A stretch of 64,000 nucleotides of DNA from Microbulbifer variabilis (GTDB taxonomy: Bacteria; Pseudomonadota; Gammaproteobacteria; Pseudomonadales; Cellvibrionaceae), in the NCBI RefSeq assembly GCF_023716485.1, contig NZ_CP092418.1, positions 3,690,501-3,754,500 on the forward strand. Reading direction: 5' to 3'. The notes beneath the pieces are model-generated. The model had not been told where the DNA came from. It made no database searches and worked only from the letters and a program-made list of their open reading frames with translations. A program made the translations under genes and the position numbers. Positions 18,807-28,606 of this stretch are shown one piece after another (position 1 is the stretch's first letter; every line of letters begins with the position of its first letter).

Positions 18807-19673
18807 ATGACAAAAGCGGGCGGCACGCCAATACACCATTTCTGGCGAGTTATAACGCTCCTAATCCTATTACAATTTATTAACAGTTGTTCCAGCATCC
18901 AATTTGCCTACAACAATGTGGATTACTGGATTCGCTGGAAAGCCCAAAAATATGTAGAACTGGATCGCACCCAAAAAGGTGAGCTGCAGGGCGCCCTCAA
19001 CAGCTTTTTTCGCTGGCACCGACAGACCCAACTCCCTCGCTACGCCGACTTTTTGAATAACCTAGCAAAAAGGGTCGATGAAGGAGCACTGGAAAAGCCC
19101 AACTTGCAACCTATCGATAAGCAGGTCCATCAGTTTTTAGCAGCCGCCAGTGAAAATGCTTACAATCTGATACTGCCTTTGGCAGCGCAGTTAAGTGAAC
19201 AACAAATTAATGAACTACAAGGCAATATGTGGAGAAAAGAACAAAAGAGATTGGAAAAATGGCAACGCTCTCCGGAAAAAGTACAACATAAGCGCGACAA
19301 AATTATCCGGAGAGAAAGCATTCGCTGGCTCGGCGCCCTTACCGAAGAGCAAAAAAAAATGATTACCGCCTGGGTATCCAAAATGGAGTACAACCCTCTA
19401 CAGCGCATCGAGCAACGAAGACTCTGGCAATCCAAAACCTTCGAACTATTGCGTAACAAACCGGAGGGATACCTGGAAAAAATCCGCAGCCTGCTGCTCA
19501 ACCCAGAACAACTCTGGTCTCAAGAATATCGCCAGAATCAGGAACAGCGCCAACAGCAGGCGCAAGAACTGGCCAAAAAAATATTAACCAGTACCAGCCT
19601 TGAACAACGCCGACATCTCAGTAAAACACTAAGTGAATACGCGCAGGACTTTCACTCCCTCGCCAACCAATAA
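18807..19673 (+). CDS. DUF6279-family lipoprotein
   Basis: The 288-residue form starting at ATG 18807 (AGGA upstream) has a lipoprotein signal peptide ending INSC, with Cys28 as the lipidated residue. The open frame extends to 18627, but that part would bury the signal. The first mature segment, SSIQFAYNNVDYWIRW, is the hallmark of DUF6279. The rest is strongly helical and rich in Arg, Gln and Glu, with repeated EQQ-type stretches. The function of the family is unknown. It stands alone between the nag genes and an aminotransferase. Confidence 0.8.
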   Translation: MTKAGGTPIHHFWRVITLLILLQFINSCSSIQFAYNNVDYWIRWKAQKYVELDRTQKGELQGALNSFFRWHRQTQLPRYADFLNNLAKRVDEGALEKPNLQPIDKQVHQFLAAASENAYNLILPLAAQLSEQQINELQGNMWRKEQKRLEKWQRSPEKVQHKRDKIIRRESIRWLGALTEEQKKMITAWVSKMEYNPLQRIEQRRLWQSKTFELLRNKPEGYLEKIRSLLLNPEQLWSQEYRQNQEQRQQQAQELAKKILTSTSLEQRRHLSKTLSEYAQDFHSLANQ

Positions 19674-19816
19674 AAATACCGAAGAAAAAAGATAAAGCGC
19701 ACTTATAAGCCAGTGCCCCCTAAAAAGTAACCTTCAAAAATCGTAACATGGGGCTGACTAAGCCCAGCTCATACTGCTAAGCTCGCCAACTCTAATGACC
19801 AGCCAGGGGACTTCAC

Positions 19817-21103
19817 GTGCAAATCGAATCCGCCAGTTTTGACCAGTTAGCCGAGTGGGAAAAAGAGCTGAGTTCCCACTATGAGCGCATCCGTCAACAC
19901 GAGCTAAATCTGGATATCACCCGTGGCAAACCCTCCACAGAACAGTTGAATTTATCCGACAAGCTCGACGGTATCCTGTGTAACGATTACCGCGCCGCAG
20001 GAGGCACTGACACCCGCAATTACGGCGGTTTAATCGGGCTCACTAGTGCCCGTGAACTTGGTGCGGATATGCTTCAAGTACCCACAGAAGAGGTTATCGC
20101 CGCAGGCAACAGCTCCCTAACCCTGATGTATCACGCAGTGCTAACCGGCTACCTGTTCGGCTTTGCCGGCAATACCCCCTGGCGAGAATTGAAAGCCCCC
20201 AAATTCCTCTGCCCTGTGCCCGGATATGATCGGCACTTCAGTATTTGTGCACAACTGGGGATCGGTATGGTCAGCATCCCCATGAATGATCAAGGACCTA
20301 ATATGGACCTTGTAGAAAAGTATATTCGTGAGGACAATGAAATTATCGGTATCTGGTGCGTGCCCAAGTACTCCAATCCCAGTGGTATCACTTACAGTGA
20401 TGAAACCGTAGAGCGCCTGGCTCAGCTCGGCCAAATCGCCAATCCAGGCTTTCGAATATTCTGGGATAACGCCTATGCTGTACACGACCTTGGACACTAT
20501 GTCAGTCTCGCCAGCATTCGTGCTGCCACTCTGGAAAATGACACTGTGGACTCAGTGCTTCAATTTGCCTCCACCTCTAAAGTCTCCCATGCCGGAGCCG
20601 GTGTCGCATTTGTCAGTGCCAGTAGTGCCAACCTGCAATCCTTGCAGCAACAGATGCAGACCATGACTATTGGCCCAGATAAAGTGAATCAGCTGCGCCA
20701 CTCACGCTTCTTTACCGAATTCACCACCCTGAAGGAACACATGCGCAAGCATGCCAATATCCTTAAGCCCAAATTTGACTGTGTGCTGGAACACCTGCAC
20801 AACGGTCTGGCTGAAATGGATCTGGGCCAATGGGAAAAACCTCAAGGAGGGTATTTTGTCTCCTTCAATACCCGTAAAGGCTGTGCCAAGGCCGTAGTCA
20901 AGTTGGCAGCAGAGGCCGGTGTAAAACTCACCCCTGCAGGTGCCACCTTCCCCTATGGCAAAGATCCTGAGGACAGCAATATCCGCATAGCACCGAGCTT
21001 CCCCCCCCTGGAAGAACTCGACACCGCCATGTCGGTGTTTGTACTGTGCGTGAAACTAGCCAGTGTGCGCCAGAAGCTGGAGCAACAGCGAAAGGCAGGA
21101 TAA
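19817..21103 (+). CDS. Class I/II PLP-dependent aminotransferase, probable aspartate aminotransferase (subgroup Ic type)
   Basis: This is a 428-residue fold-type I enzyme. LDITRGKPSTEQLNLSD near the N-terminus, AAGNSSLTLMYH, VPKYSNPSG, WDNAYAVHDL and the PLP-lysine segment STSKVSHAGAG place it in the small family (PF12897-like) that includes aspartate aminotransferases of subgroup Ic. It lacks the winged-helix domain of MocR-type relatives. It would transfer an amino group between aspartate and 2-oxoglutarate, but substrate choice is inference. It stands alone and is followed by a convergent terminator. Confidence 0.85.
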   Translation: MQIESASFDQLAEWEKELSSHYERIRQHELNLDITRGKPSTEQLNLSDKLDGILCNDYRAAGGTDTRNYGGLIGLTSARELGADMLQVPTEEVIAAGNSSLTLMYHAVLTGYLFGFAGNTPWRELKAPKFLCPVPGYDRHFSICAQLGIGMVSIPMNDQGPNMDLVEKYIREDNEIIGIWCVPKYSNPSGITYSDETVERLAQLGQIANPGFRIFWDNAYAVHDLGHYVSLASIRAATLENDTVDSVLQFASTSKVSHAGAGVAFVSASSANLQSLQQQMQTMTIGPDKVNQLRHSRFFTEFTTLKEHMRKHANILKPKFDCVLEHLHNGLAEMDLGQWEKPQGGYFVSFNTRKGCAKAVVKLAAEAGVKLTPAGATFPYGKDPEDSNIRIAPSFPPLEELDTAMSVFVLCVKLASVRQKLEQQRKAG

Positions 21104-21126
21104 CCTTCTGAAATGGTTTGGCAGAG

Positions 21127-21163
21127 AATCAAAAGGGCGGCAGTAAAAACTGCCTTTTTGATT
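21127..21163. terminator. Bidirectional Rho-independent terminator
   Basis: GGCAGT-AAAA-ACTGCC forms a six-base stem with a four-base loop. It is flanked by AATCAAAA and TTTTGATT, which extend the pairing and supply T-runs on both strands. It separates the convergent aminotransferase and OlsF-like genes. Confidence 0.8.
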
Positions 21164-22848
21164 CAAGCAGCGTTTTCGCTTGAGAGATAGCGTCGTGCGA
21201 ACTTCTCATCGGCTAAATCTAAATCGACCACCACGAGCCCATCAACGGAATCACAAAAGTCTGGATCAACATTGAAGGCGTGAAAACTAGTGCCACCCGG
21301 CTTGGTTAATGCAGCATACTTTTTGAAAAGTGGCGGTAAAACCACCCCCTCTTCACGCAACACCAGTTTTAACTGGCGCATATCCGCAATTGAATCCCCA
21401 GAGAGATCTGGCAGAGGTGCACCGGCTTGCAGGAAAGGCAGACGCGCATCGCCCAGTGGGTTTTGCGGAGCAAAATAATGGGAAAAATATCTTACAATTG
21501 CCGACTTTGCCCGCACCGAAAATGTTCCCGGCATAGAAACAGGGCCAAATAAATAGCGTACTTTATTGCGCAAGACCCACTGGCCGATAGCACTCCATAG
21601 CAAATCCAGCCCTTTGCCCCTCCAGTATTCAGGCAGTAAGAAACTGCGACCAAGTTCTGCCGAACCCGGCAGGCAATATCGCGGTGGGGATGGATAATTG
21701 AACAGGGTACTGCTGTAGATTTCATTCTCTGCCAAGCTCTCGGTGCCCGCTATACGGTAGGCGCCCACTATCTGCTGGCAATGATGGTCCCACAGTAGCA
21801 AGTGGTCATAGTGCGCATCAAATGCATCCCAATCCCGACTCTGCCCTGTTCCCTCACCCACTGCCCGGAAAGCCACCTCACGCGTACGCGCCAGCTCACG
21901 CATAACTGGGCAATCCGGCCGCTGTCGATAGAGTCGCACGGAGAAATTCCCCTGGGAGGTCAAAGCTTCACAGTTCTCGATTATTTTTTTCACCTCCCCC
22001 CTAGACTCAGCAGCGGCAATAAGTTCCGGCCCCAGAGGCGCGGGAGAACGATGCAATTTATAAACATGTTTGCGCCAGAGAGCCGCCTGGGCACGAGGAG
22101 TTAGCGGCCAACTGCGGAAGTGCTCCGCTTCCAGGGGGCGGCCAATACGGATATCAATACCACGGCTGGCCTGCTTAAACATTTCTCGAATAAGCCAAAG
22201 GGTTGAAAGTGGTTTATTCAGCATCGACAGACCGTAGAACCACCAGGAATTTCTGCCGAGTACTTGCACAGGTAAGATCGGTGCATTGGCCTTCTCAGCA
22301 AAGCGGACAAACCCAGGGTTCCAGCGCCCATCGCGCACCCCCTGGGGGCTTAGGCGTGAAACCTCACCGGCGGGAAAAATAATTACAGCCCCACCCTGGC
22401 CGAGATAATCATAAATCCCTTGCACATCGGCACGGCGGGTACGTCCGTTAAAGTTATCTACCGGCAAAAAATATGGACGCAATGGGTGAATATTCCATAA
22501 AAGATGACTGGCAATTGCACGCACATCCTTGCGCACTCTGGCAACCATATCGATTAATGCCAGGCCATCCAGGCTGCCCAGGGGGTGATTAGCCACAATA
22601 ATCAAGGGCCCAGTCACTGGCACCCGCTCCAATTCCGAGGGATTTAACTCATAGCGGAAATTGAGGTCACTAAATAACTGGCGAATAAAATCCAACCCTC
22701 CCAAGTGAGGGTAACGCCGCCCAAATTCTACAATCTGTTCCTCACAACAAATTTTTTTAAGGGTAGCGGAGACCAATTTTCGTGTGGGCTTTTGCGGCGC
22801 TGCGCTGTACCAGGCATTTTTTTGTAACAGTGTTTCAAGCTGAATCAT
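21163..22848 (-). CDS. OlsF-like bifunctional ornithine-lipid acyltransferase
   Basis: This is a 561-residue protein if started at ATG 22848, which overlaps the upstream stop in ATGA; the frame could extend to 22959 but coupling favours the shorter form. Residues about 70-280 form a PlsC-type acyltransferase with NHPLGSLDG and IFPAGEVSRLS. The C-terminal half is an N-acyltransferase-like (GNAT) domain with ELGRSFLLPEYWRGKGL. This order matches OlsF, which makes ornithine lipid in one polypeptide: the C-terminal part acylates ornithine and the N-terminal part adds the second chain. Such lipids can replace phospholipids under phosphate limitation. The alternative is a hemolysin-like acyltransferase of unknown substrate. 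Confidence 0.8.
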   Translation of the reverse strand: MIQLETLLQKNAWYSAAPQKPTRKLVSATLKKICCEEQIVEFGRRYPHLGGLDFIRQLFSDLNFRYELNPSELERVPVTGPLIIVANHPLGSLDGLALIDMVARVRKDVRAIASHLLWNIHPLRPYFLPVDNFNGRTRRADVQGIYDYLGQGGAVIIFPAGEVSRLSPQGVRDGRWNPGFVRFAEKANAPILPVQVLGRNSWWFYGLSMLNKPLSTLWLIREMFKQASRGIDIRIGRPLEAEHFRSWPLTPRAQAALWRKHVYKLHRSPAPLGPELIAAAESRGEVKKIIENCEALTSQGNFSVRLYRQRPDCPVMRELARTREVAFRAVGEGTGQSRDWDAFDAHYDHLLLWDHHCQQIVGAYRIAGTESLAENEIYSSTLFNYPSPPRYCLPGSAELGRSFLLPEYWRGKGLDLLWSAIGQWVLRNKVRYLFGPVSMPGTFSVRAKSAIVRYFSHYFAPQNPLGDARLPFLQAGAPLPDLSGDSIADMRQLKLVLREEGVVLPPLFKKYAALTKPGGTSFHAFNVDPDFCDSVDGLVVVDLDLADEKFARRYLSSENAA

Positions 22849-23636
22849 GCGGCCACCACCTCTGTCATTATGCTGGCTATTTTTGGGGCCCGGTACCAAT
22901 GGAGCAGTTCCAGGCTGCCATCTTGCTGTTCTACCACGGCACTCATCGAGTCGACCCAATCACCGCAGTTTGCGTAAGTAACCGTACGTCCACCTCTGTT
23001 CTTATTGCGCAGCGCCGGGCGATGAATATGCCCACAGATAATCCCATCCATCCCCTTGGCCTGAGCCTCACCCACGGCGACATTTTCGAAATCGGTCATC
23101 ATTTGCCTGGCTGCACTCACACGGTTCTTTACTTGGCTGGCCAGAGACCACCAGGGCTTGTTGAAACGACTACGCCAATAATTAATCCAGCGGTTAAATC
23201 GAAGCATAAGGTAGTAACTGCGATCCCCAATGTGGTAACTGAGCGGATTAATTTTGATATTATGTTCAAATTGATCGCCGTGGGTTACCCAGTAGCGTTT
23301 ACCGCTGGCAGCTGTGTGAATCCAATCACGCTCGATACGAATATTACCCAGACGTTTACCCGCCCAGCTGCGCATGGGGGCGTCGTGATTTCCGGGAATA
23401 TAAATAACCTCCGGAGTAAGACTGCTTAACTCCGAAAGCATCCCTAACAACATGGAGGATGCCTGACACCAGGTGCCCTTCCCTTTAGAGAGGGCATACA
23501 TATCGAAAATATCCCCTACCAGGTACACCTTATCGGCACGATTCTGTGCCAAGAAATCCGCCAACCGATGAGGCTCACTGTCTCTACTGCCCAAATGGAC
23601 ATCAGATATCCACAGCGCATGGTAGCGATTGCCCAT
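22845..23636 (-). CDS. LpxH-like UDP-2,3-diacylglucosamine diphosphatase family metallophosphoesterase
   Basis: This 263-residue calcineurin-type phosphoesterase has all five metal motifs: WISDVHLGSRD, VGDIFDM, PGNHD, VTHGDQFE and CGHIHRP. It resembles the longer LpxH2-like group rather than classic LpxH, so lipid A synthesis is likely but not proven. It overlaps the OlsF-like gene by four bases (ATGA), so the two are translationally coupled and probably act in the same envelope-lipid process. Confidence 0.82.
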   Translation of the reverse strand: MGNRYHALWISDVHLGSRDSEPHRLADFLAQNRADKVYLVGDIFDMYALSKGKGTWCQASSMLLGMLSELSSLTPEVIYIPGNHDAPMRSWAGKRLGNIRIERDWIHTAASGKRYWVTHGDQFEHNIKINPLSYHIGDRSYYLMLRFNRWINYWRSRFNKPWWSLASQVKNRVSAARQMMTDFENVAVGEAQAKGMDGIICGHIHRPALRNKNRGGRTVTYANCGDWVDSMSAVVEQQDGSLELLHWYRAPKIASIMTEVVAA

Positions 23637-23953
23637 AGCAAGGCTCCAACCTTTGACCAGTAATCAACTCGCGTAAAGACTGATAACCTGCCTGCCGAGC
23701 GCCAACCTATGCCATGCAGTGGAATTTATCGGTCAATAGTTTGCAAGCCGCGAACAGGCGAACGCTTATTGGATATCGATCAAATACCATTAAGGCCAAT
23801 GATCGCCTGCGCAGTCACTTTGCAGCGATTTGATGACAGTCCAGAGGACCTTTATTGAAGCTTATATTGCAGTGAAACCCGCTAGACTGCGAGGGCTTTA
23901 GGCGCCCGAATCAGCCTGGCCCAAGGCCAGCTGATTCGGTAAAGAGGAGAGGG
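23637..23953. other. Intergenic region between the LpxH-like gene and the DUF1820 gene
   Basis: This stretch of 317 bases has no gene. It contains a strong hairpin just after the DUF1820 stop and must contain the promoter of the LpxH-like/OlsF-like pair. Nothing else was recognised. Confidence 0.6.
23906..23939 (-). terminator. Strong hairpin downstream of the DUF1820 gene
   Basis: CCGAATCAG-c-CTGGCC pairs with GGCCAG-CTGATTCGG around a CAA loop, a 15-bp stem with one bulged base. There is no T-run, so it may be a Rho-assisted terminator or a 3' stabiliser. Confidence 0.55.
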
Positions 23954-24286
23954 TTATTCGGTGTCTTGGGGATGACGAATGGGCGGCGCAAAGGGAAACT
24001 TTGCAACTTTATCGCCTTTAACTTCGACAATTTTGCCTGTCCCCTCTTTTTCCACCTCATCGATACGCACAATACTGTGCATCGGGATATAGGAACGGGT
24101 TACCGAGGCAAACTCGGTTTTTAGCTTTTCTTCACTGGGGTCCACTACCAGCTGGGCCTTCTCCCCGAAAACAAACTCCTCGACTTCAATAAAGCCGTAC
24201 ATATCGCTCTGATAAATCGCCCGGGCATAGAGTTCATACACCTGGCTCTGGTTGTGGAAAATCACTTTATATATCGGGTTGGCCAT
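23954..24286 (-). CDS. DUF1820 family protein
   Basis: This 110-residue protein starts at ATG 24286. The open frame reaches 24370, but MANPIYKVIFHNQSQVYELY matches the family N-terminus. It continues with ARAIYQSDMYGFIEVEEFVF and a conserved IPMHSIVRIDEVEKEG stretch. The family is small, soluble and widespread in gammaproteobacteria, with no established function. It is divergent from miaB, an arrangement I recall from related genomes. No signal peptide or membrane segment is seen. Confidence 0.88.
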   Translation of the reverse strand: MANPIYKVIFHNQSQVYELYARAIYQSDMYGFIEVEEFVFGEKAQLVVDPSEEKLKTEFASVTRSYIPMHSIVRIDEVEKEGTGKIVEVKGDKVAKFPFAPPIRHPQDTE

Positions 24287-24397
24287 AAGTCTCTCAGGAT
24301 GGGGAATACCCCGAAGCTCGAAGTTGTTCAGAAAGCGGGCAAAGCCCGAAAAAGCGCGCAAGAATAGCACAGGTTCTCAACCGCTAATATAGCCATC

Positions 24398-24426
24398 TAT
24401 GCAGTGCCGGGTCCTGTCGCTATAAT
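24398..24426 (+). promoter_or_regulatory. Probable sigma70 promoter of miaB
   Basis: A perfect TATAAT at 24421-24426 is preceded at 17 bases by TATGCA, a weak -35 element. The miaB start is 41 bases downstream of the hexamer. Confidence 0.55.
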
Positions 24427-24467
24427 GCCCCACCCGTTTAATTGACCAGTTTTTAATCAGGCACGAT

Positions 24468-25835
24468 ATGTCCGATACACCGGCGAAAAAGCTATACATC
24501 AAAACCCACGGCTGCCAAATGAATGAGTACGATTCCGCCAGGATGCGCGATCTACTCGGCGAGTCTCACGCTATGGTACCCACCGACGATCCCGAAGAGG
24601 CGGACGTTCTCCTGGTCAATACCTGTTCCATTCGCGAGAAAGCTCAGGAAAAACTGTTCCACCAGCTGGGTCGCTGGAGACGCCTCAAGGAAAAAAATCC
24701 CGAGCTGGTTATCGGCGTCGGAGGCTGTGTAGCCAGCCAGGAGGGCGAGGCTATCGCCAAGCGCGCGCCCTATGTAGATCTGATCTTCGGCCCGCAAACT
24801 CTGCACCGCCTTCCAGAAATGATGGAAACCAAAGAGCAGAAGAATGGCGTGGTCGTTGTAGATATCAGCTTCCCGGAGATCGAGAAGTTCGACCGATTGC
24901 CACAACCTGAAGCCGACGGAGCCACGGCTTTTGTCTCCATTATGGAAGGTTGCTCCAAGTACTGCACATTCTGTGTAGTGCCCTACACTCGCGGCGAGGA
25001 AGTAAGCCGTCCAGTCGCCGATGTGCTGGAAGAAGTTGCACACTTAGCAGAGCAGGGTGTAAGGGAAGTGAACCTACTTGGCCAGAACGTCAATGCTTAC
25101 CGCGCCGCCGGGGTAGACGGACAGGAAGTGGACTTCGCCGAGCTGATCACCTATGTAGCGGCAATTGATGGCATCGACCGCATCCGCTACACCACATCAC
25201 ATCCGGTAGAGTTCTCCGATGCTTTGATCGACGTCTATGCACAGGTGCCTGAACTGGTCAGCCACCTGCATCTGCCAGTGCAAAGTGGCTCCGACCGTAT
25301 TTTAATGGCCATGAAACGTGGACACACCACGCTGGAATACAAGTCCAAGATTCGCCGCCTGAAGAAAATACGCCCGGACATCTGCCTGTCTTCGGACTTT
25401 ATCGTGGGCTTCCCCGGTGAAACCGACAGAGATTTCGAAGCTACCATGAACCTGATTCAGGAAGTGGGCTTTGATATATCTTTCAGCTTTATTTATTCCC
25501 CGCGCCCAGGTACTCCGGCAGCGGATCTCCCCGACGACACCCCGGAAGACGTCAAAAAAGAGCGCCTGCAGCTTTTACAAAACCGTATCAACCAGCAGGC
25601 CCAGGCAATTGCCCGACACATGGTAGGTAACACTGAAAGGGTTCTGGTGACCGGAGTATCCAAGAAGGATCCAGGACAGCTGCAAGGACGCACTGAAAAC
25701 AATCGGGTGGTAAATTTCCGCGCCGATGACCTGGCCCTGATCGGCAAATTTGCCGATGTGCTGATTGAGGAAGCCCTGCCAAACTCCCTACGCGGCACTT
25801 TACTCACCTCGGAACTGGAAGAGGACTTATTCTGA
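24468..25835 (+). CDS. miaB: tRNA-2-methylthio-N6-dimethylallyladenosine synthase
   Basis: This 455-residue radical-SAM methylthiotransferase adds the methylthio group to isopentenyl-A37 of tRNAs reading U-starting codons. The N-terminal UPF0004 domain opens with [15 protein letters not shown] and holds further cluster cysteines in [10 protein letters not shown] and GGCVASQEG. The radical-SAM motif CSKYCTFC follows, and a C-terminal TRAM domain ends the protein. The length is normal. It is first in the conserved miaB-phoH-ybeY-corC-lnt series, but a strong hairpin after it suggests separate termination. Confidence 0.97.
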   Translation: MSDTPAKKLYIKTHGCQMNEYDSARMRDLLGESHAMVPTDDPEEADVLLVNTCSIREKAQEKLFHQLGRWRRLKEKNPELVIGVGGCVASQEGEAIAKRAPYVDLIFGPQTLHRLPEMMETKEQKNGVVVVDISFPEIEKFDRLPQPEADGATAFVSIMEGCSKYCTFCVVPYTRGEEVSRPVADVLEEVAHLAEQGVREVNLLGQNVNAYRAAGVDGQEVDFAELITYVAAIDGIDRIRYTTSHPVEFSDALIDVYAQVPELVSHLHLPVQSGSDRILMAMKRGHTTLEYKSKIRRLKKIRPDICLSSDFIVGFPGETDRDFEATMNLIQEVGFDISFSFIYSPRPGTPAADLPDDTPEDVKKERLQLLQNRINQQAQAIARHMVGNTERVLVTGVSKKDPGQLQGRTENNRVVNFRADDLALIGKFADVLIEEALPNSLRGTLLTSELEEDLF

Positions 25836-25864
25836 TCTGAGGCATTGTGACCGCCCTCCCCCCC

Positions 25865-25897
25865 TGGCAAGGCGTGCTTTAAAACCACGCCTTGCCA
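25865..25897 (+). terminator. 12-bp perfect hairpin downstream of miaB
   Basis: TGGCAAGGCGTG (25865-25876) and CACGCCTTGCCA (25886-25897) pair perfectly around a nine-base loop, 30 bases past the miaB stop. The following bases are not T-rich, so efficiency is uncertain. Confidence 0.6.
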
Positions 25898-26034
25898 CCC
25901 AAATTTCCTAATAACACCTCTGAAATTACAAGCTGTAATTAAAATCGGGTAAAGTTAGAACCTATTGGTAGCACCCAAAGCTTTCCTATCTGGGGAAAAT
26001 GGGTATACCCTAGCTATGAACCCTCTAGATTAAG

Positions 26035-27078
26035 GTGCCGGAAACCAGTTTGGAAACGCAAACCCTCGCTCAAAGTATTACCCTCGAGCCCAACGATGCT
26101 CGCCGTCTCGCCAACCTCTGCGGTCAGTTCGACCAACATCTGCGCCAAATAGAACAGCGACTGGATATTGAGATCCGCAACCGCGGCAATCAGTTCGCCG
26201 TTTACGGTGAAGCTAAAAAAGCCAAGGCTGCCTGTGAATTACTTAGCTTCCTGTACAAGGAGACTGACTCCCGGGATCAACTGACCCCCGATGAGATTCA
26301 CTTAGCCCTGCAACAAGCCGGTGTAGAGGAGCTTCTCCACAAGGGAGAGAAGGGCGAATCCACTGAAGCAGACCAGGTGGTATTGATTCGTACTAAGAAA
26401 TGCTCTGTGCGTCCCCGAGGTTTGAATCAGCGCAAGTATGTGCATGCGGTTCAGAGTAACGATATCAATTTCGGTATTGGCCCAGCGGGTACCGGCAAGA
26501 CCTACCTCGCAGTAGCCTGTGCGGTCGAGGCCCTGCTCAAAGACCAAGTGGAGCGTATCTTACTAGTGCGCCCGGCGGTAGAAGCAGGCGAAAAGCTCGG
26601 CTTTCTCCCCGGTGACCTGAGTCAGAAGGTAGACCCCTACCTACGACCGCTGTACGACGCACTCTATGAAATGCTCGGCTTTGAAACAGTGGGCAAACTC
26701 ATTGAGCGCAATGTGATCGAGGTAGCCCCCCTGGCCTATATGCGTGGGCGCACCCTCAACAACGCCTTTGTCATTCTCGATGAAAGCCAAAACACCACCC
26801 GCGAGCAGATGAAAATGTTCCTGACCCGGATCGGTTTCGGCTCCACTGCAGTGATTACCGGAGACCCGAGCCAGGTGGACCTGCCACGAGGACAGGCCTC
26901 GGGGCTGCGTCACGCGGTGGAAGTCCTGGGCAAGGTCAACGGCATCAGCTTTACCCATTTCGGCGCCAAGGATGTTGTCCGCCACCCTCTCGTACAGCGC
27001 ATTGTCGAAGCCTACGATATCCACGAGGCTGAGCGGGATGCCAGTGTCAGCAACAAAGCCGACGAGAATGCCGCCTGA
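26035..27078 (+). CDS. ybeZ: PhoH-like ATPase (YbeZ)
   Basis: This 347-residue protein has an N-terminal RNA-binding-like region ([16 protein letters not shown]) and a P-loop ATPase domain with [11 protein letters not shown] (Walker A), [10 protein letters not shown] (Walker B) and [10 protein letters not shown]. YbeZ works with the RNase YbeY in 16S rRNA maturation and stress response. The start is GTG 26035 with only a poor ribosome site, so a slightly later start is possible. It lies 17 bases before ybeY. Confidence 0.93.
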   Translation: MPETSLETQTLAQSITLEPNDARRLANLCGQFDQHLRQIEQRLDIEIRNRGNQFAVYGEAKKAKAACELLSFLYKETDSRDQLTPDEIHLALQQAGVEELLHKGEKGESTEADQVVLIRTKKCSVRPRGLNQRKYVHAVQSNDINFGIGPAGTGKTYLAVACAVEALLKDQVERILLVRPAVEAGEKLGFLPGDLSQKVDPYLRPLYDALYEMLGFETVGKLIERNVIEVAPLAYMRGRTLNNAFVILDESQNTTREQMKMFLTRIGFGSTAVITGDPSQVDLPRGQASGLRHAVEVLGKVNGISFTHFGAKDVVRHPLVQRIVEAYDIHEAERDASVSNKADENAA

Positions 27079-27095
27079 GGTTCCTCCACAGAGTT

Positions 27096-27566
27096 ATGAT
27101 TGATTTAACCCTTGATGTGCAGCGGGCTAGCCACTGCACAAACCTACCCTCCGATGAAAAGATCCGCACCTGGGTCATTAACGCTCTGTCCGGCCGAAAA
27201 GATGAGGCCGAACTGGCAGTTCGAATCGTCGACGAAGAGGAGAGCCAAGCGCTCAATGCGCAATATCGCGGCAAAGATAAGCCGACCAATGTCCTGTCCT
27301 TCCAAGCAGACTTTCCCGCAGAGCTGAACCTCCCACTATTAGGAGACTTGGTAATTTGTGCTCCCGTTGTGGAGAAGGAAGCGGAGCAACAGAACAAAAC
27401 GACTGAGGCGCACTGGGCACATATGCTAGTCCATGGCACACTGCACCTTCTGGGTTATGACCATATCAAAGACAACGATGCGGAAATCATGGAAAGGCTA
27501 GAGACTGGCCTAATGACCCATCTCGGCTTTGCGGACCCCTACACCCCTCTCGATGAGGCGGGATAA
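27096..27566 (+). CDS. ybeY: Endoribonuclease YbeY (rRNA maturation)
   Basis: This 156-residue metal-dependent RNase has the zinc-binding signature [11 protein letters not shown] (three His) and the upstream KPTNVLSF segment. It processes the 3' end of 16S rRNA and takes part in ribosome quality control. The length is normal. It is closely spaced behind ybeZ and before corC, the usual order. Confidence 0.96.
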   Translation: MIDLTLDVQRASHCTNLPSDEKIRTWVINALSGRKDEAELAVRIVDEEESQALNAQYRGKDKPTNVLSFQADFPAELNLPLLGDLVICAPVVEKEAEQQNKTTEAHWAHMLVHGTLHLLGYDHIKDNDAEIMERLETGLMTHLGFADPYTPLDEAG

Positions 27567-27631
27567 CGAGGGTTGAAATGAATCTACCCACTAACGATTA
27601 CTGATTGAAATAGACGAGAGATATTCGGAGC

Positions 27632-28525
27632 ATGGCCACTTCCATGACCACTGACGAGCCCCCAAGTAGTCACTCTTCCAGCAAAGCCAGGTCGAGTGAA
27701 AAGAACTGGCTGGAAAGATTGTTTGGTGCATTTTCTGCCGAACCCAAGTCCCGCGATGAACTATTAGACATCATCAAAGACGCCGCTGAAAATCAGCTGG
27801 TTGACGCCGAGGCCCTGTCCATCATCGAGGGCGCCCTGGACGTATCCAACCAGCAGGTTCGGGAGATAATGATCCCTCGCTCGCAGATGGTGGTTGTAGG
27901 GCTACAGGACAAGCCGGAAACGTTTCTCCCCAAGATTATCGAGTCAGGCCATTCACGCTTTCCTGTCGTCGGCGAGAGTATCGACGATATCCGCGGAATA
28001 CTGCTAGCCAAAGACCTGCTCCCCCTGCTCCTCAAGGGCGTCGGCGAATTTCAACTCGAAGATATTATTCGCCCAGCCAATATCATCCCTGAAAGTAAGC
28101 GCCTCAACATTCTCCTGCGAGAGTTCCGTGAAAACCGCTACCACATGGCCATCGTTATCGACGAATATGGCGGCGTTTCCGGCGTAGTGACCATTGAGGA
28201 CATCCTCGAAGAAATTGTCGGTGAGATCGAAGACGAGACCGATGAGGAAGAGGCAGATAGCTTTATCCGCCGGGTGGGGGAAAATGACTATATAGTCAAA
28301 GCTCTCACGCCGATTGAAGAGTTCAATGAATTTTTTAAATCTGAATTCAGCGATGAAGAATTCGACACGGTTGGTGGTCTGATTATGCAGTCTTTCGGCC
28401 ACTTGCCCGGTCGCGATGAAGTCACCCGCCTGGGAGACTTCCTCTTCCGGGTGCTCTACGCGGACAGCCGGCAAATCCACCTGCTGCGCGTGGCCCATAT
28501 GCGTAAACCACCCGATGAAGATTGA
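27632..28525 (+). CDS. corC: CorC/HlyC family CBS-domain protein (YbeX)
   Basis: This 297-residue soluble protein has two CBS domains (about 75-195, with IPRSQMVVV and the [20 protein letters not shown] hallmark) and a C-terminal CorC_HlyC domain starting near [12 protein letters not shown]. An acidic stretch [10 protein letters not shown] links them. The family is tied to magnesium/cobalt efflux and, in this operon, to ribosome maturation. There is no membrane segment, unlike the larger CNNM-type relatives. Confidence 0.93.
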   Translation: MATSMTTDEPPSSHSSSKARSSEKNWLERLFGAFSAEPKSRDELLDIIKDAAENQLVDAEALSIIEGALDVSNQQVREIMIPRSQMVVVGLQDKPETFLPKIIESGHSRFPVVGESIDDIRGILLAKDLLPLLLKGVGEFQLEDIIRPANIIPESKRLNILLREFRENRYHMAIVIDEYGGVSGVVTIEDILEEIVGEIEDETDEEEADSFIRRVGENDYIVKALTPIEEFNEFFKSEFSDEEFDTVGGLIMQSFGHLPGRDEVTRLGDFLFRVLYADSRQIHLLRVAHMRKPPDED

Positions 28526-28606
28526 GTTGAGCCCCCTCTGGGGTTCTAGCCAAGATTTTCTCGGGTAGGATGCAGCCGCAACGGCGGCTACCGATTAAGC
28601 GAGTCT

